The translations under genes and the position numbers were made by a program. Under the pieces are notes generated by a model, which saw only the letters and a program-made list of their open reading frames with translations, had not been told where the DNA came from and ran no database searches. A stretch of 37,660 nt of DNA from an uncultured bacterium (lineage in GTDB: Bacteria > Auribacterota > Erginobacteria > Erginobacterales > Erginobacteraceae): assembly GCA_937885075.1 (NCBI GenBank), contig CAKZYZ010000305.1:1-37660 (forward strand), written 5' to 3'. Below, one piece after another: positions 7,919 through 16,830 of this stretch (within the stretch, counting starts at the first letter, position 1; each line of letters opens with the position of its first letter).

Positions 7919-10702
7919 CTACCTGGTCAACGGAATGTCATTTGATGCTCCGTAATAAACCCGGGTTACTCCCCGGATGGCCCATAGTCCGGAACCGGAA
8001 CGGAAGATGCCGATTCCGTCCGCCCCGTTCCCCTGGAAGTCGGCGGGAACAGGGTCGTCAGAACTGCCTCCGAAATAGACCCGGGTTACCCCCCTGATCG
8101 CCCAGAGTCCGGAACTGCTTCGGAATATCCCTGAACTCCAGGTTCCGCTCCCATCATAGTCCCCTGGAATGGTCGTATCGGCCGGGCCTCCGAAATAGAC
8201 CCGGCTGATTGCCCGGAAAGCCCAGAGGCCGGATGCCGATCGAAAGATTCCGATATCCTTAGTCCCATCCCCTCTATAATCCCCGGGGAGCGGGAGGTCG
8301 GAGGCTGAACCAAAATAGACGCGGCTTACTCCCCGCAACGCCCAGAGGCCGGAGGACGGGCGGAAGATACCAATATCCCGGGTTCCATCGCCATCATAAT
8401 CCGCCGGAATCGGTTCATCCGAGGTCCCCCCGAAGTAGACCCTGGTAGCTCCCCGGGCAGCCCAGAGACCGGAACTCACCCGAAAGATGGCGCAGTCCGC
8501 GGTCCCATCCCCGTCATAATCTCCCGGAAGCGGCTCATCCGTGCCTCCCCCGAAATATACCCGGGTAACCCCCCGGACCGCCCAGAGACCGGACTCGGGA
8601 CGGAAAATAGCGATATCCGAGGTTCCGTCCCCGGAAAAATCCGTGGAGTCGGGATCAAGGCTTGCCGGGGCGGCCTCCCATAGATTACAACAATTCGCGT
8701 CGTGATATGTGCTCCCTCCTCGATCCGGATAGATCAATCTCCCACTCCCGGTGCCGGGTATATAGGGGAGATAAATATTCTTGGTTCGTCCTCCGTCATA
8801 TTCCACGGTTATATAGTCTCCACTATGGACATTCCACACCGGATCAAGCCCTAACTTTAAATTAATCTCCAGTTGATAAGAGATGGCAATATCCGTGGTA
8901 GAGACAAATGAATTTTCACGATCATTAATATACCCCCAGTCAAGCGATTCAGTATTTGATAGGTAGGCCCTGAAGTAGTAGGTCCATCCTGCCGGATTAG
9001 TCGCCCTGGTGGGATGAATAGTCGCGTCCTCCAATACTTTCAGATATAACGGATCATGACACCCGGGAGGAACATCCCGCGGGGTTGGGGTAACGGTTGG
9101 AGTGGGGGTAGGTGTAATCGAAGGGGTCGGGGTCGGAGTAACGGATGGAGTCGGAGTTATAGATGGGGTTGGGGTATTTGTCGGCGTGGGCGTGGGGGTC
9201 GGAGTGATACTGGGTGTCGGAGTTACAGATGGGGTAGGTGTGACCCATTTCATCTTTACACAAAAGGCATCGTTCCCCCCAGCTCTAACAGACTGATAGG
9301 GATTGGCCGTGGGGAAATTATCCGATGTGGTATAGCCGGTCATGTATCCCCACTTATCAGGTCCGGCAAAGATCCCGTAACCGCGATCATTGCCGCTGCC
9401 GCCCAGATAGGTGGAATAGAGAAGAGATGTGCCTGAAGAGATGAAGACGGTGACAAAGGCATCATCCGTCCCTCCCCCGTAGCCGGGCTGATAGGAATTC
9501 CGGGTGGGGAAATTGGTTGATTGAGTGGCTCCGATCAGATATATCCTCCCCTCTCCATCAAGCGCAATGCCGCTTCCATCGGCACTGCCGTCGAATTTTC
9601 CACCGGTGTAATCAGCTAACAATCCTCCCAGATAGGTGGAAAAGAGCAATGACGAACCGGTTGATGAGAGGCGGGTGACAAAGGCGTCATAACTGCCGGC
9701 GTTATGGGCTTGAAAGGCATTAATGTTCGGAAAATCAGATGAGAAAGTATCACCGGCAACATAGGCAGAACCTAAAGCATCCAGTACGATACCATCGGCA
9801 ATATCATTATTATTTCCGGTTAGATAAGTAGAATAGATAAGCGCTGAACCGGATGAGTTCAATTTAGATATAAATGCGCCATAAGTCCCGTTTCCATCAA
9901 CCTTCTCAGACTGATAGGAATTAACAGTAGGAAAATTTGTGGACCTTGTATACCCCGCGATATATGCGCAGTTACTTCCATCAACCGCAATCCCATTGGC
10001 CCCATCCTTCCATCCCCCTCCCAGGTAGCTGGAATAGAGCAATGCTGATCCTGAAGTTGTAAGGATAAATATAAACGCGTCATCATCAGCCGAACGGCCT
10101 GATTGATAAGCATTAAGGGTCGGGAAATTATCCGAGTTCGTAAAACCGGTTACATAACTCCGTCCGGCAGATACAGCAATTCCCCGCCCTTCCTCATCTC
10201 CGCTTCCACCGGCATAGGTGGAATAGACAAGCGTGGAACCGGAAGAAGATATTTTAGCAATAAATATATCTGTTCCTCCGGCAAAGCTTGCCTGATATGG
10301 GTTCACGGTAGGAAAGTCGGATGAGGCGGTGCTTCCGCAGAGATAGGCGGACCCATCCGAAACAACCTCGATCGAGTAGCCGTAATCGCTATCAGCACCA
10401 CCGAGGTAGGTAGAATATACAAGCTCGGATCCAGAGGTGGTAAATTTAGTAACGAAGGCGTCTCTACTTCCATTCCCGCTCAACTGATAGGCCGACAGAG
10501 TGGGAAAATCACTGGATGATGTGTTTCCACAGATATAAGCTGACCCGCTGGCGTCAACCGCTATCGACCAGCCATAATCATTACCCGCGCCACCCAGATA
10601 GGTGGAGTAGTTAAAAAGAAATGTTCCATCCTGGGGCAGAGCATTGACCGCAGGAGATATTAATAACATTACTATCAATAGTATTTGATAAAAAATTCTC
10701 AT
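7919..10702 (-). CDS. Secreted SBBP seven-bladed propeller protein with 40-residue C-terminal repeats
   Basis: The 927-residue product has a signal peptide ([21 protein letters not shown]). Residues about 28-490 hold seven SBBP repeats, each starting YSTYLGG and followed by '..GSAYV.G.T.S.DFPT...YQ...DAFV.K'; seven copies fit a closed seven-bladed propeller. A Pro-Thr-Ser linker ([16 protein letters not shown]) spans about 495-545. Next comes an unassigned domain of about 135 residues. The last 240 residues are six exact-length 40-residue repeats of the type [19 protein letters not shown] followed by [10 protein letters not shown], ending at the stop. Their DxDGDGTxD core looks like the calcium-binding loop of FG-GAP/VCBS repeats. 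The protein is probably extracellular; adhesion is a guess. A partial copy of the last repeats lies at 33732-34001. Confidence 0.85.
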   Translation of the reverse strand: MRIFYQILLIVMLLISPAVNALPQDGTFLFNYSTYLGGAGNDYGWSIAVDASGSAYICGNTSSSDFPTLSAYQLSGNGSRDAFVTKFTTSGSELVYSTYLGGADSDYGYSIEVVSDGSAYLCGSTASSDFPTVNPYQASFAGGTDIFIAKISSSGSTLVYSTYAGGSGDEEGRGIAVSAGRSYVTGFTNSDNFPTLNAYQSGRSADDDAFIFILTTSGSALLYSSYLGGGWKDGANGIAVDGSNCAYIAGYTRSTNFPTVNSYQSEKVDGNGTYGAFISKLNSSGSALIYSTYLTGNNNDIADGIVLDALGSAYVAGDTFSSDFPNINAFQAHNAGSYDAFVTRLSSTGSSLLFSTYLGGLLADYTGGKFDGSADGSGIALDGEGRIYLIGATQSTNFPTRNSYQPGYGGGTDDAFVTVFISSGTSLLYSTYLGGSGNDRGYGIFAGPDKWGYMTGYTTSDNFPTANPYQSVRAGGNDAFCVKMKWVTPTPSVTPTPSITPTPTPTPTNTPTPSITPTPSVTPTPTPSITPTPTPTVTPTPRDVPPGCHDPLYLKVLEDATIHPTRATNPAGWTYYFRAYLSNTESLDWGYINDRENSFVSTTDIAISYQLEINLKLGLDPVWNVHSGDYITVEYDGGRTKNIYLPYIPGTGSGRLIYPDRGGSTYHDANCCNLWEAAPASLDPDSTDFSGDGTSDIAIFRPESGLWAVRGVTRVYFGGGTDEPLPGDYDGDGTADCAIFRVSSGLWAARGATRVYFGGTSDEPIPADYDGDGTRDIGIFRPSSGLWALRGVSRVYFGSASDLPLPGDYRGDGTKDIGIFRSASGLWAFRAISRVYFGGPADTTIPGDYDGSGTWSSGIFRSSSGLWAIRGVTRVYFGGSSDDPVPADFQGNGADGIGIFRSGSGLWAIRGVTRVYYGASNDIPLTR

Positions 10703-11180
10703 AAGAACATAGCGCCTTCGGCGCTAACGTTAAAAAATAAGGACGTTGAAAAATAAAAACGTTGAAGAAAAAAGACGTTAAACGCAGTCTAAAGCCTGCG
10801 GCGCGAACTTGTAGAGTGCTATTGTGCGCCAGAGGCGCATCAGCCTCTGGCTGAAAATTTCGGATCAGGAACTTATCCCTCACTTTGTTCGGGCGACGTT
10901 ACCTCTAAGGAAAGCATGAAAGCAGGAAAATTTAAAATACCCCACCTTCCTGCCTTCCTAAGAGGCATTATAATTCCAAAGCGATAAATTAGTGCCTCCA
11001 ACAATCATTTAGAATATACCACACAATCGTAGAGACGAGTAAAAATTATTGTCAAATTTCTCCGTGCAAAATAATCAGATACTCATTATATTAATTCATC
11101 CAGCATTAACTTTAACTCAACATAATAATGAAGATCGTTATTCAAACCTATAAAGTAGCGAACGAAGTGAGCTAATTTAT
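10703..11180. other. 478-bp gap between the propeller gene and trkH, repeat-filled
   Basis: No gene is seen. AGCGCCTTCGGCGCT (10710-10724) is a gene-boundary hairpin lying 8 nt upstream of the propeller-protein start. Three 'ACGTT(G)AA' words follow. An imperfect inverted repeat at about 10910-10972 (CCTCTAAGGAAAGCATG... CTTCCTAAGAGG) matches one at about 31338-31402. A further boundary hairpin touches the trkH ATG. The divergent promoters for the two flanking genes must lie here but are not clear. Confidence 0.5.
11150..11180. repeat. Gene-boundary hairpin ending at the trkH start codon
   Basis: ATAAAGTAGC-gaacgaagtga-GCTAATTTAT is a 10-bp stem with one mismatch. Its last base is immediately followed by the trkH ATG. 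The same hairpin (TATAGAGTAGC-gaacaaagtga-GCTACTCTATA) overlaps the stop codon of the gene at 28924. It occupies the place of a Shine-Dalgarno and could hide the start in structure. Confidence 0.7.
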
Positions 11181-12704
11181 ATGAGGAATCACTGGCAGAC
11201 TCTCAGCACAGTTCTCAGGGACATCGGATCGCTCTTGATTGTCCTGGGAGGGTTCCTCCTCCTTTCGGCGGCCTCGGTCTTTATATTTGGTGAATCCAGA
11301 ACCGGTCTTCTCACCTTCTTTGCCTTTATCGGGCCCGGGATTCTCTCCATCCTCCTGGGAGTTACCATCCGGAGATATCTCCCCCCCGGAGATTTGAACC
11401 GGCTACAGGCCATGCTGGTCTGCAGCCTGGGCTGGATTGTATTTTCTCTGATCGGGGCGCTCCCCTTTGTAATCGCGCTGGATGTCAATTACCTGGACGC
11501 CGTATTTGAAACCATGAGCGGTTTTACCACCACCGGAATCACTGTATTTATCGGCCTCGACCGGTTGCCGAAGAGCATCCTCTTCTGGAGAAGCCTCACG
11601 CAATGGATCGGGGGGTTGGGGATCCTGACCTTCTTTTTAGCCATCAGTTTTCAGGGAAGTAACACTCACCGTCTCTTCGGAGCGGAAAGCCATAAGATAG
11701 ATGTAGGGCGACCGGTACCGGGGGTGGCCAATACTCTGAAGATCCTCTGGGGGATATATATTCTCTTCACAGCGCTGATCGGCCTGGGATTGATTATCTC
11801 CGGAATGGGAATATTTGACAGTATCTGCCAGTCCTTTACCGCACTCTCCACCGGGGGGTTTTCCCCCCACGACGCAAGTATCGGATATTACCGGCTATCC
11901 GGATTTCCTCATTATATCGCCATCGAATACATAATAATCCTGGGAATGCTCCTGGGAGGGACCAACTTCCTCATTCATTACCGTCTGCTAATAGGTAAAT
12001 TCAAATCTATATACACCAATACCGAGTTGCGTTACTGGTTCGGCTTTATCGCAATCTTTATTGTCATTATTATCGGGGAACGGGCCATCCATCTCCAGAG
12101 GGCGGAGGTAGCCCTACCGGAGAATGCGGGCTATATACAGGTATTGGAGAGAAACTTCCGTACAGTAACATTCCAGGTTGTCTCCATCATCACCACCACC
12201 GGTTTCGCCACCCGTGATATCGGCGATCCCTACTTTGGAACCGTGGCCCGCCAGCTCTTTCTGGTTATGATGGTGATCGGAGGATGTGTTGGTTCCACCA
12301 GTGGAGGCTTCAAGGTACTTCGCGCCGCCATAATGGTCAAATCAGTCCGGAGGGAGGTATTCCGTCTTCGGGCTCCCCGGAGTGCTGTTTCAAGCATTAT
12401 TGTCGACGGCAAGCCGGTTAACTCCGATGAGGTCCGGCGGGTCGGGGCATTATTCTTCGCCTGGATAACCCTGTTAGCCGCCGGCGGCATTATTACCGCG
12501 CTCTTCTCGGACCTGCCGGGAATAAGCTCCTTCTCCGGGATGTTCAGCGCTCTGGGTAATATCGGCCCCTGCTACATCCCCGGCAGCGATATCCCCCAGC
12601 TAAACCCGGTAATTAAAATTACCTATATCTTCGGGATGCTGGCCGGCCGTCTGGAGATAATACCAGTGTTGTTACTTTTTAGCCGAAAGGCCTGGAGAAG
12701 TTAG
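11181..12704 (+). CDS. trkH: TrkH-family potassium uptake membrane subunit
   Basis: The 507-residue protein has the four M1-P-M2 units of the Trk/Ktr/HKT superfamily. The four filter-loop segments are visible: SGFTTTGITVF (about 113-123), TALSTGGFS (about 217-225), IITTTGFATRD (about 335-345) and FSALGNIGPC (about 455-464), each centred on the K+-selective Gly. An N-terminal pair of TM helices precedes the first unit, as in TrkH. It forms the transmembrane pore for K+ uptake and works with the cytosolic TrkA-type regulator encoded next. The ATG directly follows a hairpin repeat and has no Shine-Dalgarno. The trkA gene is 595 bp downstream, with repeats in between. Confidence 0.93.
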   Translation: MRNHWQTLSTVLRDIGSLLIVLGGFLLLSAASVFIFGESRTGLLTFFAFIGPGILSILLGVTIRRYLPPGDLNRLQAMLVCSLGWIVFSLIGALPFVIALDVNYLDAVFETMSGFTTTGITVFIGLDRLPKSILFWRSLTQWIGGLGILTFFLAISFQGSNTHRLFGAESHKIDVGRPVPGVANTLKILWGIYILFTALIGLGLIISGMGIFDSICQSFTALSTGGFSPHDASIGYYRLSGFPHYIAIEYIIILGMLLGGTNFLIHYRLLIGKFKSIYTNTELRYWFGFIAIFIVIIIGERAIHLQRAEVALPENAGYIQVLERNFRTVTFQVVSIITTTGFATRDIGDPYFGTVARQLFLVMMVIGGCVGSTSGGFKVLRAAIMVKSVRREVFRLRAPRSAVSSIIVDGKPVNSDEVRRVGALFFAWITLLAAGGIITALFSDLPGISSFSGMFSALGNIGPCYIPGSDIPQLNPVIKITYIFGMLAGRLEIIPVLLLFSRKAWRS

Positions 12705-12742
12705 AAAAGAAGTTGAAAGTGCCTAAAGTGAAGAGAAGTTGA

Positions 12743-13153
12743 AAGTGCCTAAAGTGCGCTAAAGTGCCTAAAGTTAAAAACCCCGCCTCACCAGCCCGGA
12801 AAAATGAGCACAGGACACGGGCGAAGGAGGCACTATTTTGCTTAATTTATTTACAATTATTGGCGAAGATCCGGCCGCCTCCAGATTGATAATTCCGAAA
12901 AGGTAATTTAAAATTTAGGTTTTGTTCTGAATTTTAATGTTGTAAACTGTGTTTTTGATTTAATAATGCTAATGAAAAATACAATCGTCGCTGGAAAGTA
13001 AATATTGAACAAACCTGTTCTCTCGTAGTGGCTGCCTTCAGGCTGCCACTAGTGGCGACCTGAAGGTCGCCGCTACGAGCACGGGGCAACGAGATCACTG
13101 AAAAACCAGGCGAAAGCAACAACTTTAGGCACTTTAGCGCACTTTAGGCACTT
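12743..13153. repeat. Long inverted repeat between trkH and trkA
   Basis: A 33-bp arm at 12743-12775 (AAGTGCCTAAAGTGCGCTAA...) is the perfect reverse complement of 13121-13153, with about 345 bp between. Additional 'GTGCCTAAAG' words lie outside both arms, and another array ending 'AACTTTAGGCACTTCAAAC' runs up to the trkA start. The enclosed sequence is partly AT-rich and includes MITE copy P2. No gene is seen in the 595-bp gap. Confidence 0.8.
13018..13101. mobile_element. IS66-like MITE, degraded copy P2
   Basis: TCTCGTAGTGGCTGCCTTCA through CGCTACGAGCACGGGGCAAC is the core of the same palindrome as P1 and P3, with a CACTAGTG centre as in P1. The terminal GTAAGC ends are lost or altered (right end ATCACTGAAAAA). 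A half copy (GGTGGCGACCTGAAGGTCGC onward) follows at 13190-13226. Confidence 0.7.
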
Positions 13154-13299
13154 CAAACTTCTTCGCGGCTGATTTAGACTAACACCCGGTGGCGACCTGA
13201 AGGTCGCCGCTACGAGCACCGGGCAACGACCACCGGAAGACCAGGCAAAAGCAACAACTTTAGGCACTTTAAACTTTAGGCACTTCAAACTCTTCTCTC

Positions 13300-13974
13300 A
13301 TGTACATTATCATCGCAGGAGCAGGACTGATCGGCCGTGAAACCACCATCATGCTGACGGGGAATAAACATGATGTGGTGGTTATTGATTCCGATCGCGA
13401 GGTCTGTAACAAGATTCACGCGGATACCGGAGCCATGGCGGTCAACGGTAACGCGACCAACATCAGAGTCCTGATCGAGGCGGGCGCCGGGAAAGCCGAT
13501 GTTGTCATCGCCGTTATGGATAATGACGCCGATAACATCTCCTGCGCCCTGCTCTCCAAAAGCCTGGGAGTTCCGCGAATTATCGCGCGGCTGATGGATC
13601 CCCGTTATGAGCAGGCCTATAAACTGGCCGGAGTTACCTCGGTGGTCAGGATGGCCGACCTCCTGCTCAATCAGATTATCATGGAAGTGGAACAGCCCCG
13701 GGTCCGGAAGATCATGGTGCTGGGCGGCGGCAAAGCCCAGATCTACGCGGTTAAAATCCCCGACAAGGCCCGGAGTATCGGGATGGCAATCCGGGAGATC
13801 ACCCTGGAGAAAAGATTTCCCAAGGAATGCGTCTTTACCGGTGTCTACCGGGAAGAAGAAGGAGAGTTTATCTTCCCCCGGGGAGATTATATAATCCGGG
13901 GAGGAGATACCGTCTCCCTGGTATCAACCACCCGCTATATTAAACCGGCCACTGATTTCCTTACTAAGGTATAA
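13300..13974 (+). CDS. trkA: TrkA/KtrA-type potassium channel regulatory subunit
   Basis: The 224-residue protein is a single RCK unit. Residues 1-130 form a Rossmann-like RCK_N domain with AGAGLIGRE as the dinucleotide-binding glycine loop and VVVIDSD at the end of beta-2. Residues about 135-220 form an RCK_C domain (AIREITLEKRFP...IIRGGDTVSLVS). This is half the size of two-unit E. coli TrkA and resembles KtrA. It gates the TrkH pore in response to nucleotides from the cytosolic face. The GCACTTCAAACTCTTCTCTC leader right before the ATG is repeat-derived and lacks a Shine-Dalgarno. Confidence 0.9.
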   Translation: MYIIIAGAGLIGRETTIMLTGNKHDVVVIDSDREVCNKIHADTGAMAVNGNATNIRVLIEAGAGKADVVIAVMDNDADNISCALLSKSLGVPRIIARLMDPRYEQAYKLAGVTSVVRMADLLLNQIIMEVEQPRVRKIMVLGGGKAQIYAVKIPDKARSIGMAIREITLEKRFPKECVFTGVYREEEGEFIFPRGDYIIRGGDTVSLVSTTRYIKPATDFLTKV

Positions 13975-14026
13975 TTAGTATAAATATAAACAGAACTATT
14001 AATGGCAGGACTATTTTGACCAGACT

Positions 14027-14189
14027 ATTTTGGGACAGGACGATTAAAAAAGAAAGGTAAGCAGTAAGCAGTAAGCGGTGAGCAGTGGAGCCGGTTGCCA
14101 GGTGATGTTTACCGCTTACTGCTTACCGTTTACTGATTACTGTTCTTTGAAAAGGGTCCGAGGTAGGTGGAATCGTCCTGTCCCAAAAT
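14027..14189. mobile_element. TAAGCAG-type MITE-like element, copy A
   Basis: The element is bounded by the perfect 19-bp inverted repeat ATTTTGGGACAGGACGATT (14027-14045) and its complement (14171-14189); similarity extends imperfectly about 9 bp further out. Inside are TAAGCAGTAAGCAGTAAGCG and the complementary CCGCTTACTGCTTACCG, so the whole 163 bp can fold on itself. Its reverse complement is nearly identical to copies B (15932) and C (35604). It lies in inverted orientation to copy B, with nadE between them. No ORF is present and no target duplication was confirmed. Confidence 0.75.
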
Positions 14190-14244
14190 CGTTTTGTCAT
14201 AATGTTTGCGAAGTTATTTTTTAAACTGAGGCGATGAAAAAGAA

Positions 14245-15894
14245 ATGAATATTACCATTGCGCAACTGAATTCCATTGTCGGAGATATAACGGGGAATCT
14301 TGCCCGGGTTAAGGAGGCCATCACGGGCCTAAATAAGGAGACTGACCTGATTGTATTTCCGGAATTATTTATTACCGGATCTGTGCCGCGGGATCTCCTG
14401 AAGCTATCCTGGTTCATCAAAAAAGCAGAAGAAGCGGTCATGAACCTGGTGAAATTTTCTGCCGGTTATCCTGATCTGGGAATCATTATCGGTGCCCCTC
14501 TCCCTACCGGAGAAAGAGATGGTATCGGTCTCTATAACGCCGCGCTCCTGATATCCGGGGGAGAGATTCTCCTGAAACAGGCTAAATCGATACTCCCTTC
14601 TTATGATATCTCCGATGACGGGAGATATTTTGACCCTTCACCAGGTCTGAAGACAATCCCCTTCAAAGATGAGATCCTGGGGCTCACTATCGCCGAAGAC
14701 GCCGGGAACTATCCCGGCCTCTGGGAACAGAGATTTTTTCCGACCGATCCGATGGCCGATCTGGCGAAAAAAGGAGCCACCATCTTCATCAATATTGCGT
14801 CGTCACCTTTCACCGTCGGCGGCGATGAGGTCCGGTTCAATGTCCTGAAAAACCAGGCGCGGCATTATCGGATCCCTCTTCTCTTTGTCAATGCTATCGG
14901 CGGGAATGACGAATTGATCTTTGACGGCGGAAGTCTCTTACTCGATCAAGAAGGACGGGTGGTAGAGCTCTTCCCATACTTTGAAGAGCTGATTGCCGCC
15001 GTTGACACCTCTCTCGCGGGTATAGAGGATCGGTTTAGACCCCGGGATAAGATCGAGTCCATCCATGACGCGCTCGTTCTCGGCCTCCGGGATTATATGA
15101 AGAAGTGCGGGTTTATCGGGGCGATAATCGGTCTCTCCGGCGGAATCGACTCCGCGGTTACCTGCGCGCTGGCGGTGGAAGCGGCCGGGAGTAAAAATGT
15201 CTCCGGGATCGCGATGCCGTCGATCTACACCTCGGATGAGAGCAACCGCCTGGCGGAAGAACTGGCGGAGAACCTGGAGATTAATCTGACAGTTATCCCG
15301 ATCTCTCCCATCTTTGAATCCTATACCGCCGGACTGGGGGATCACCTGGAAGGCGACGCGGAGAAGAAGAGCCTGGCAATGGAGAATATTCAGGCCCGGA
15401 TCCGGGGGAATATTCTCATGACCTTCTCCAACCGATTCGGACCGATCGTTCTCTCCACCGGGAACAAAAGCGAATCGGCAACCGGTTACTGCACTCTCTA
15501 CGGCGATCTGACCGGAGGTCTGGCGGTGATATCCGACCTGTTTAAAACTACCGTCTATGAACTGGCCGAGTATATCAATCGCCAGGATGAGATTATTCCC
15601 CGGGGGATAATAGACCGACCACCGTCAGCGGAACTCAAACCGGATCAGACCGATCAGGATACCCTCCCCCCCTACCCTCTTCTTGACCGGATCCTACGCT
15701 GGTATCTGGAAGAGGGGAGATCAGCGGATGAGATCGAAGCGATGGGGATCGATTCCGAAGTCATAGACTGGGTAATCCGGGCGATAGCGAAGAGTGAGTA
15801 TAAGAAACATCAGGCTCCTCCAGGTCTGAAGGTAACCGGGAAAGCATTCGGCGCGGGCCGGAGAATGCCGATCGCCTGTCACGTCCTGATTTAA
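14245..15894 (+). CDS. nadE: NAD+ synthetase with N-terminal nitrilase-fold domain lacking its catalytic Cys
   Basis: The 549-residue protein has the two-domain layout of glutamine-dependent NadE. The C-terminal synthetase has the ATP-pyrophosphatase P-loop LSGGIDSAVTCAL (about 297), the loop STGNKSESATGY and DLTGGLAVISDLFKT, all normal. The N-terminal nitrilase domain keeps the catalytic Glu (VFPELFITG, Glu40) and Lys (KQAKSILPSYD, Lys114), but the segment usually reading 'ICED' is GLTIAEDAGNYPG, with Ala150 at the nucleophile position. No Cys occurs in the first 280 residues. It therefore probably uses free ammonia rather than glutamine for the last step of NAD+ synthesis. The GAGGCGATG ahead of the ATG serves as ribosome site. 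The gene sits between two inverted repeat copies. Confidence 0.9.
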   Translation: MNITIAQLNSIVGDITGNLARVKEAITGLNKETDLIVFPELFITGSVPRDLLKLSWFIKKAEEAVMNLVKFSAGYPDLGIIIGAPLPTGERDGIGLYNAALLISGGEILLKQAKSILPSYDISDDGRYFDPSPGLKTIPFKDEILGLTIAEDAGNYPGLWEQRFFPTDPMADLAKKGATIFINIASSPFTVGGDEVRFNVLKNQARHYRIPLLFVNAIGGNDELIFDGGSLLLDQEGRVVELFPYFEELIAAVDTSLAGIEDRFRPRDKIESIHDALVLGLRDYMKKCGFIGAIIGLSGGIDSAVTCALAVEAAGSKNVSGIAMPSIYTSDESNRLAEELAENLEINLTVIPISPIFESYTAGLGDHLEGDAEKKSLAMENIQARIRGNILMTFSNRFGPIVLSTGNKSESATGYCTLYGDLTGGLAVISDLFKTTVYELAEYINRQDEIIPRGIIDRPPSAELKPDQTDQDTLPPYPLLDRILRWYLEEGRSADEIEAMGIDSEVIDWVIRAIAKSEYKKHQAPPGLKVTGKAFGAGRRMPIACHVLI

Positions 15895-15931
15895 AGTTGT
15901 CACTTTTTGCTTGTTAAAACTACTTCTTTCC

Positions 15932-16065
15932 CCTACCTCGGACCCTTTTTAAAGAACAGTAATCAGTAAACGGTAAGCAGTAAGCGGTAAACGTCACCTG
16001 GCAACCGAGTCCACTGCTCACCGCTCACCGCTTACTGCTTACCTTTCTTTTTCAATCGTCCTGTC
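15932..16065. repeat. TAAGCAG-type palindromic element, copy B
   Basis: It begins CCTACCTCGGACCC and ends TTCAATCGTCCTGTC. Aligned by eye to the reverse complement of copy A, only a few of the roughly 134 positions differ. The flanking 19-bp terminal repeat of copy A is not intact on its left side. With copy A it brackets nadE as an inverted pair, a layout that could support inversion of the gene. Confidence 0.75.
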
Positions 16066-16126
16066 TAAATTTCTTTTTGCTAGGGCTATTCCTTGTTGGA
16101 TGTTGGATATTCTGTCCCCCCATTCC

Positions 16127-16792
16127 CTATTCCCCAAACTCAGGTATCTCTAATATATTGCTCAACGGCTGGGGATTTCCGTAGGGGCCTTCGGCGAATT
16201 CGGCTAGAAACAGCGGCCATTCCGCCGGAGCAACTATCTCCATTACAATCTCTCCTTCTTCATCCTGGAAGAGTTTCGAATTTTTACTATCCAGGAGAAA
16301 TCTATTGGATGGGGTGTCTTGAGTCTGGAGGCAGATCCTGACATCCCCGCTAAAAGGTTTTAACTTTTTATAGCTGAGCTTGAGGTTAGCTTTATCCTCG
16401 CCTTCCAGGGATATCTCATATATATCGCCCCCTTCCGGTTCGTAGTCGGAATCCGCCACGATACTCTTAAATAGCATCGTAACCTTTTCGTCTTCGACTG
16501 GAACGGCCGGCTCCTCTCCCAATGCCGTCCGACAGACAGTCAGTCGGTTATCTACCGTCGCCGAGTTCCAATCCGGAAAATCCTGCCGGATCTTCTCCAG
16601 CAGGTAAGAGGCGGTAGTATATTGATCACGGGCCGAGTCGGTATCTCCCTTTAATTGAGACGCGTTCGCGTCACTCATCATCCCCTCTACATTCCGAAAG
16701 AGCAGTCCGGGGATATCATCTTCCCCAAAAGCTGTTCCTGACTGAATAAACAGACTTACCGACATTACAAGTAATAGAATTTTTATTAACAT
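16127..16792 (-). CDS. Exported protein of unknown function
   Basis: The 221-residue product has a signal peptide (MLIKILLLVMSVSLFIQSGTAFG) with an AFG-E cleavage-like site and no lipobox Cys, so it is probably periplasmic. The ATG is supported by AAGGAG at 6 nt. Residues about 40-90 are helical and repeat-like (ARDQYTTASYLLEKIRQDFP then DWNSATVDNRLTVCRTAL), resembling a TPR pair seen in exported proteins of uncultured bacteria. The C-terminal part (about 105-220) looks beta-rich. No family is recognised. It lies 38 bp downstream of the hybrid kinase gene on the same strand and may be cotranscribed with it. Confidence 0.75.
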   Translation of the reverse strand: MLIKILLLVMSVSLFIQSGTAFGEDDIPGLLFRNVEGMMSDANASQLKGDTDSARDQYTTASYLLEKIRQDFPDWNSATVDNRLTVCRTALGEEPAVPVEDEKVTMLFKSIVADSDYEPEGGDIYEISLEGEDKANLKLSYKKLKPFSGDVRICLQTQDTPSNRFLLDSKNSKLFQDEEGEIVMEIVAPAEWPLFLAEFAEGPYGNPQPLSNILEIPEFGE

Positions 16793-16830
16793 AACGATCT
16801 CCTTTAATCTTCTGTGTTCTTCCCCCTATA

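Noticed and set aside
8086-8658. Minus-strand ORFs in other frames of the propeller gene
   Set aside because: They are frame shadows of the 120-bp repeats in the real coding sequence.
9056-9436. Plus-strand ORFs rich in Gly-Val (e.g. [14 protein letters not shown])
   Set aside because: They are antisense translations of the Thr-Pro linker in the secreted propeller protein.
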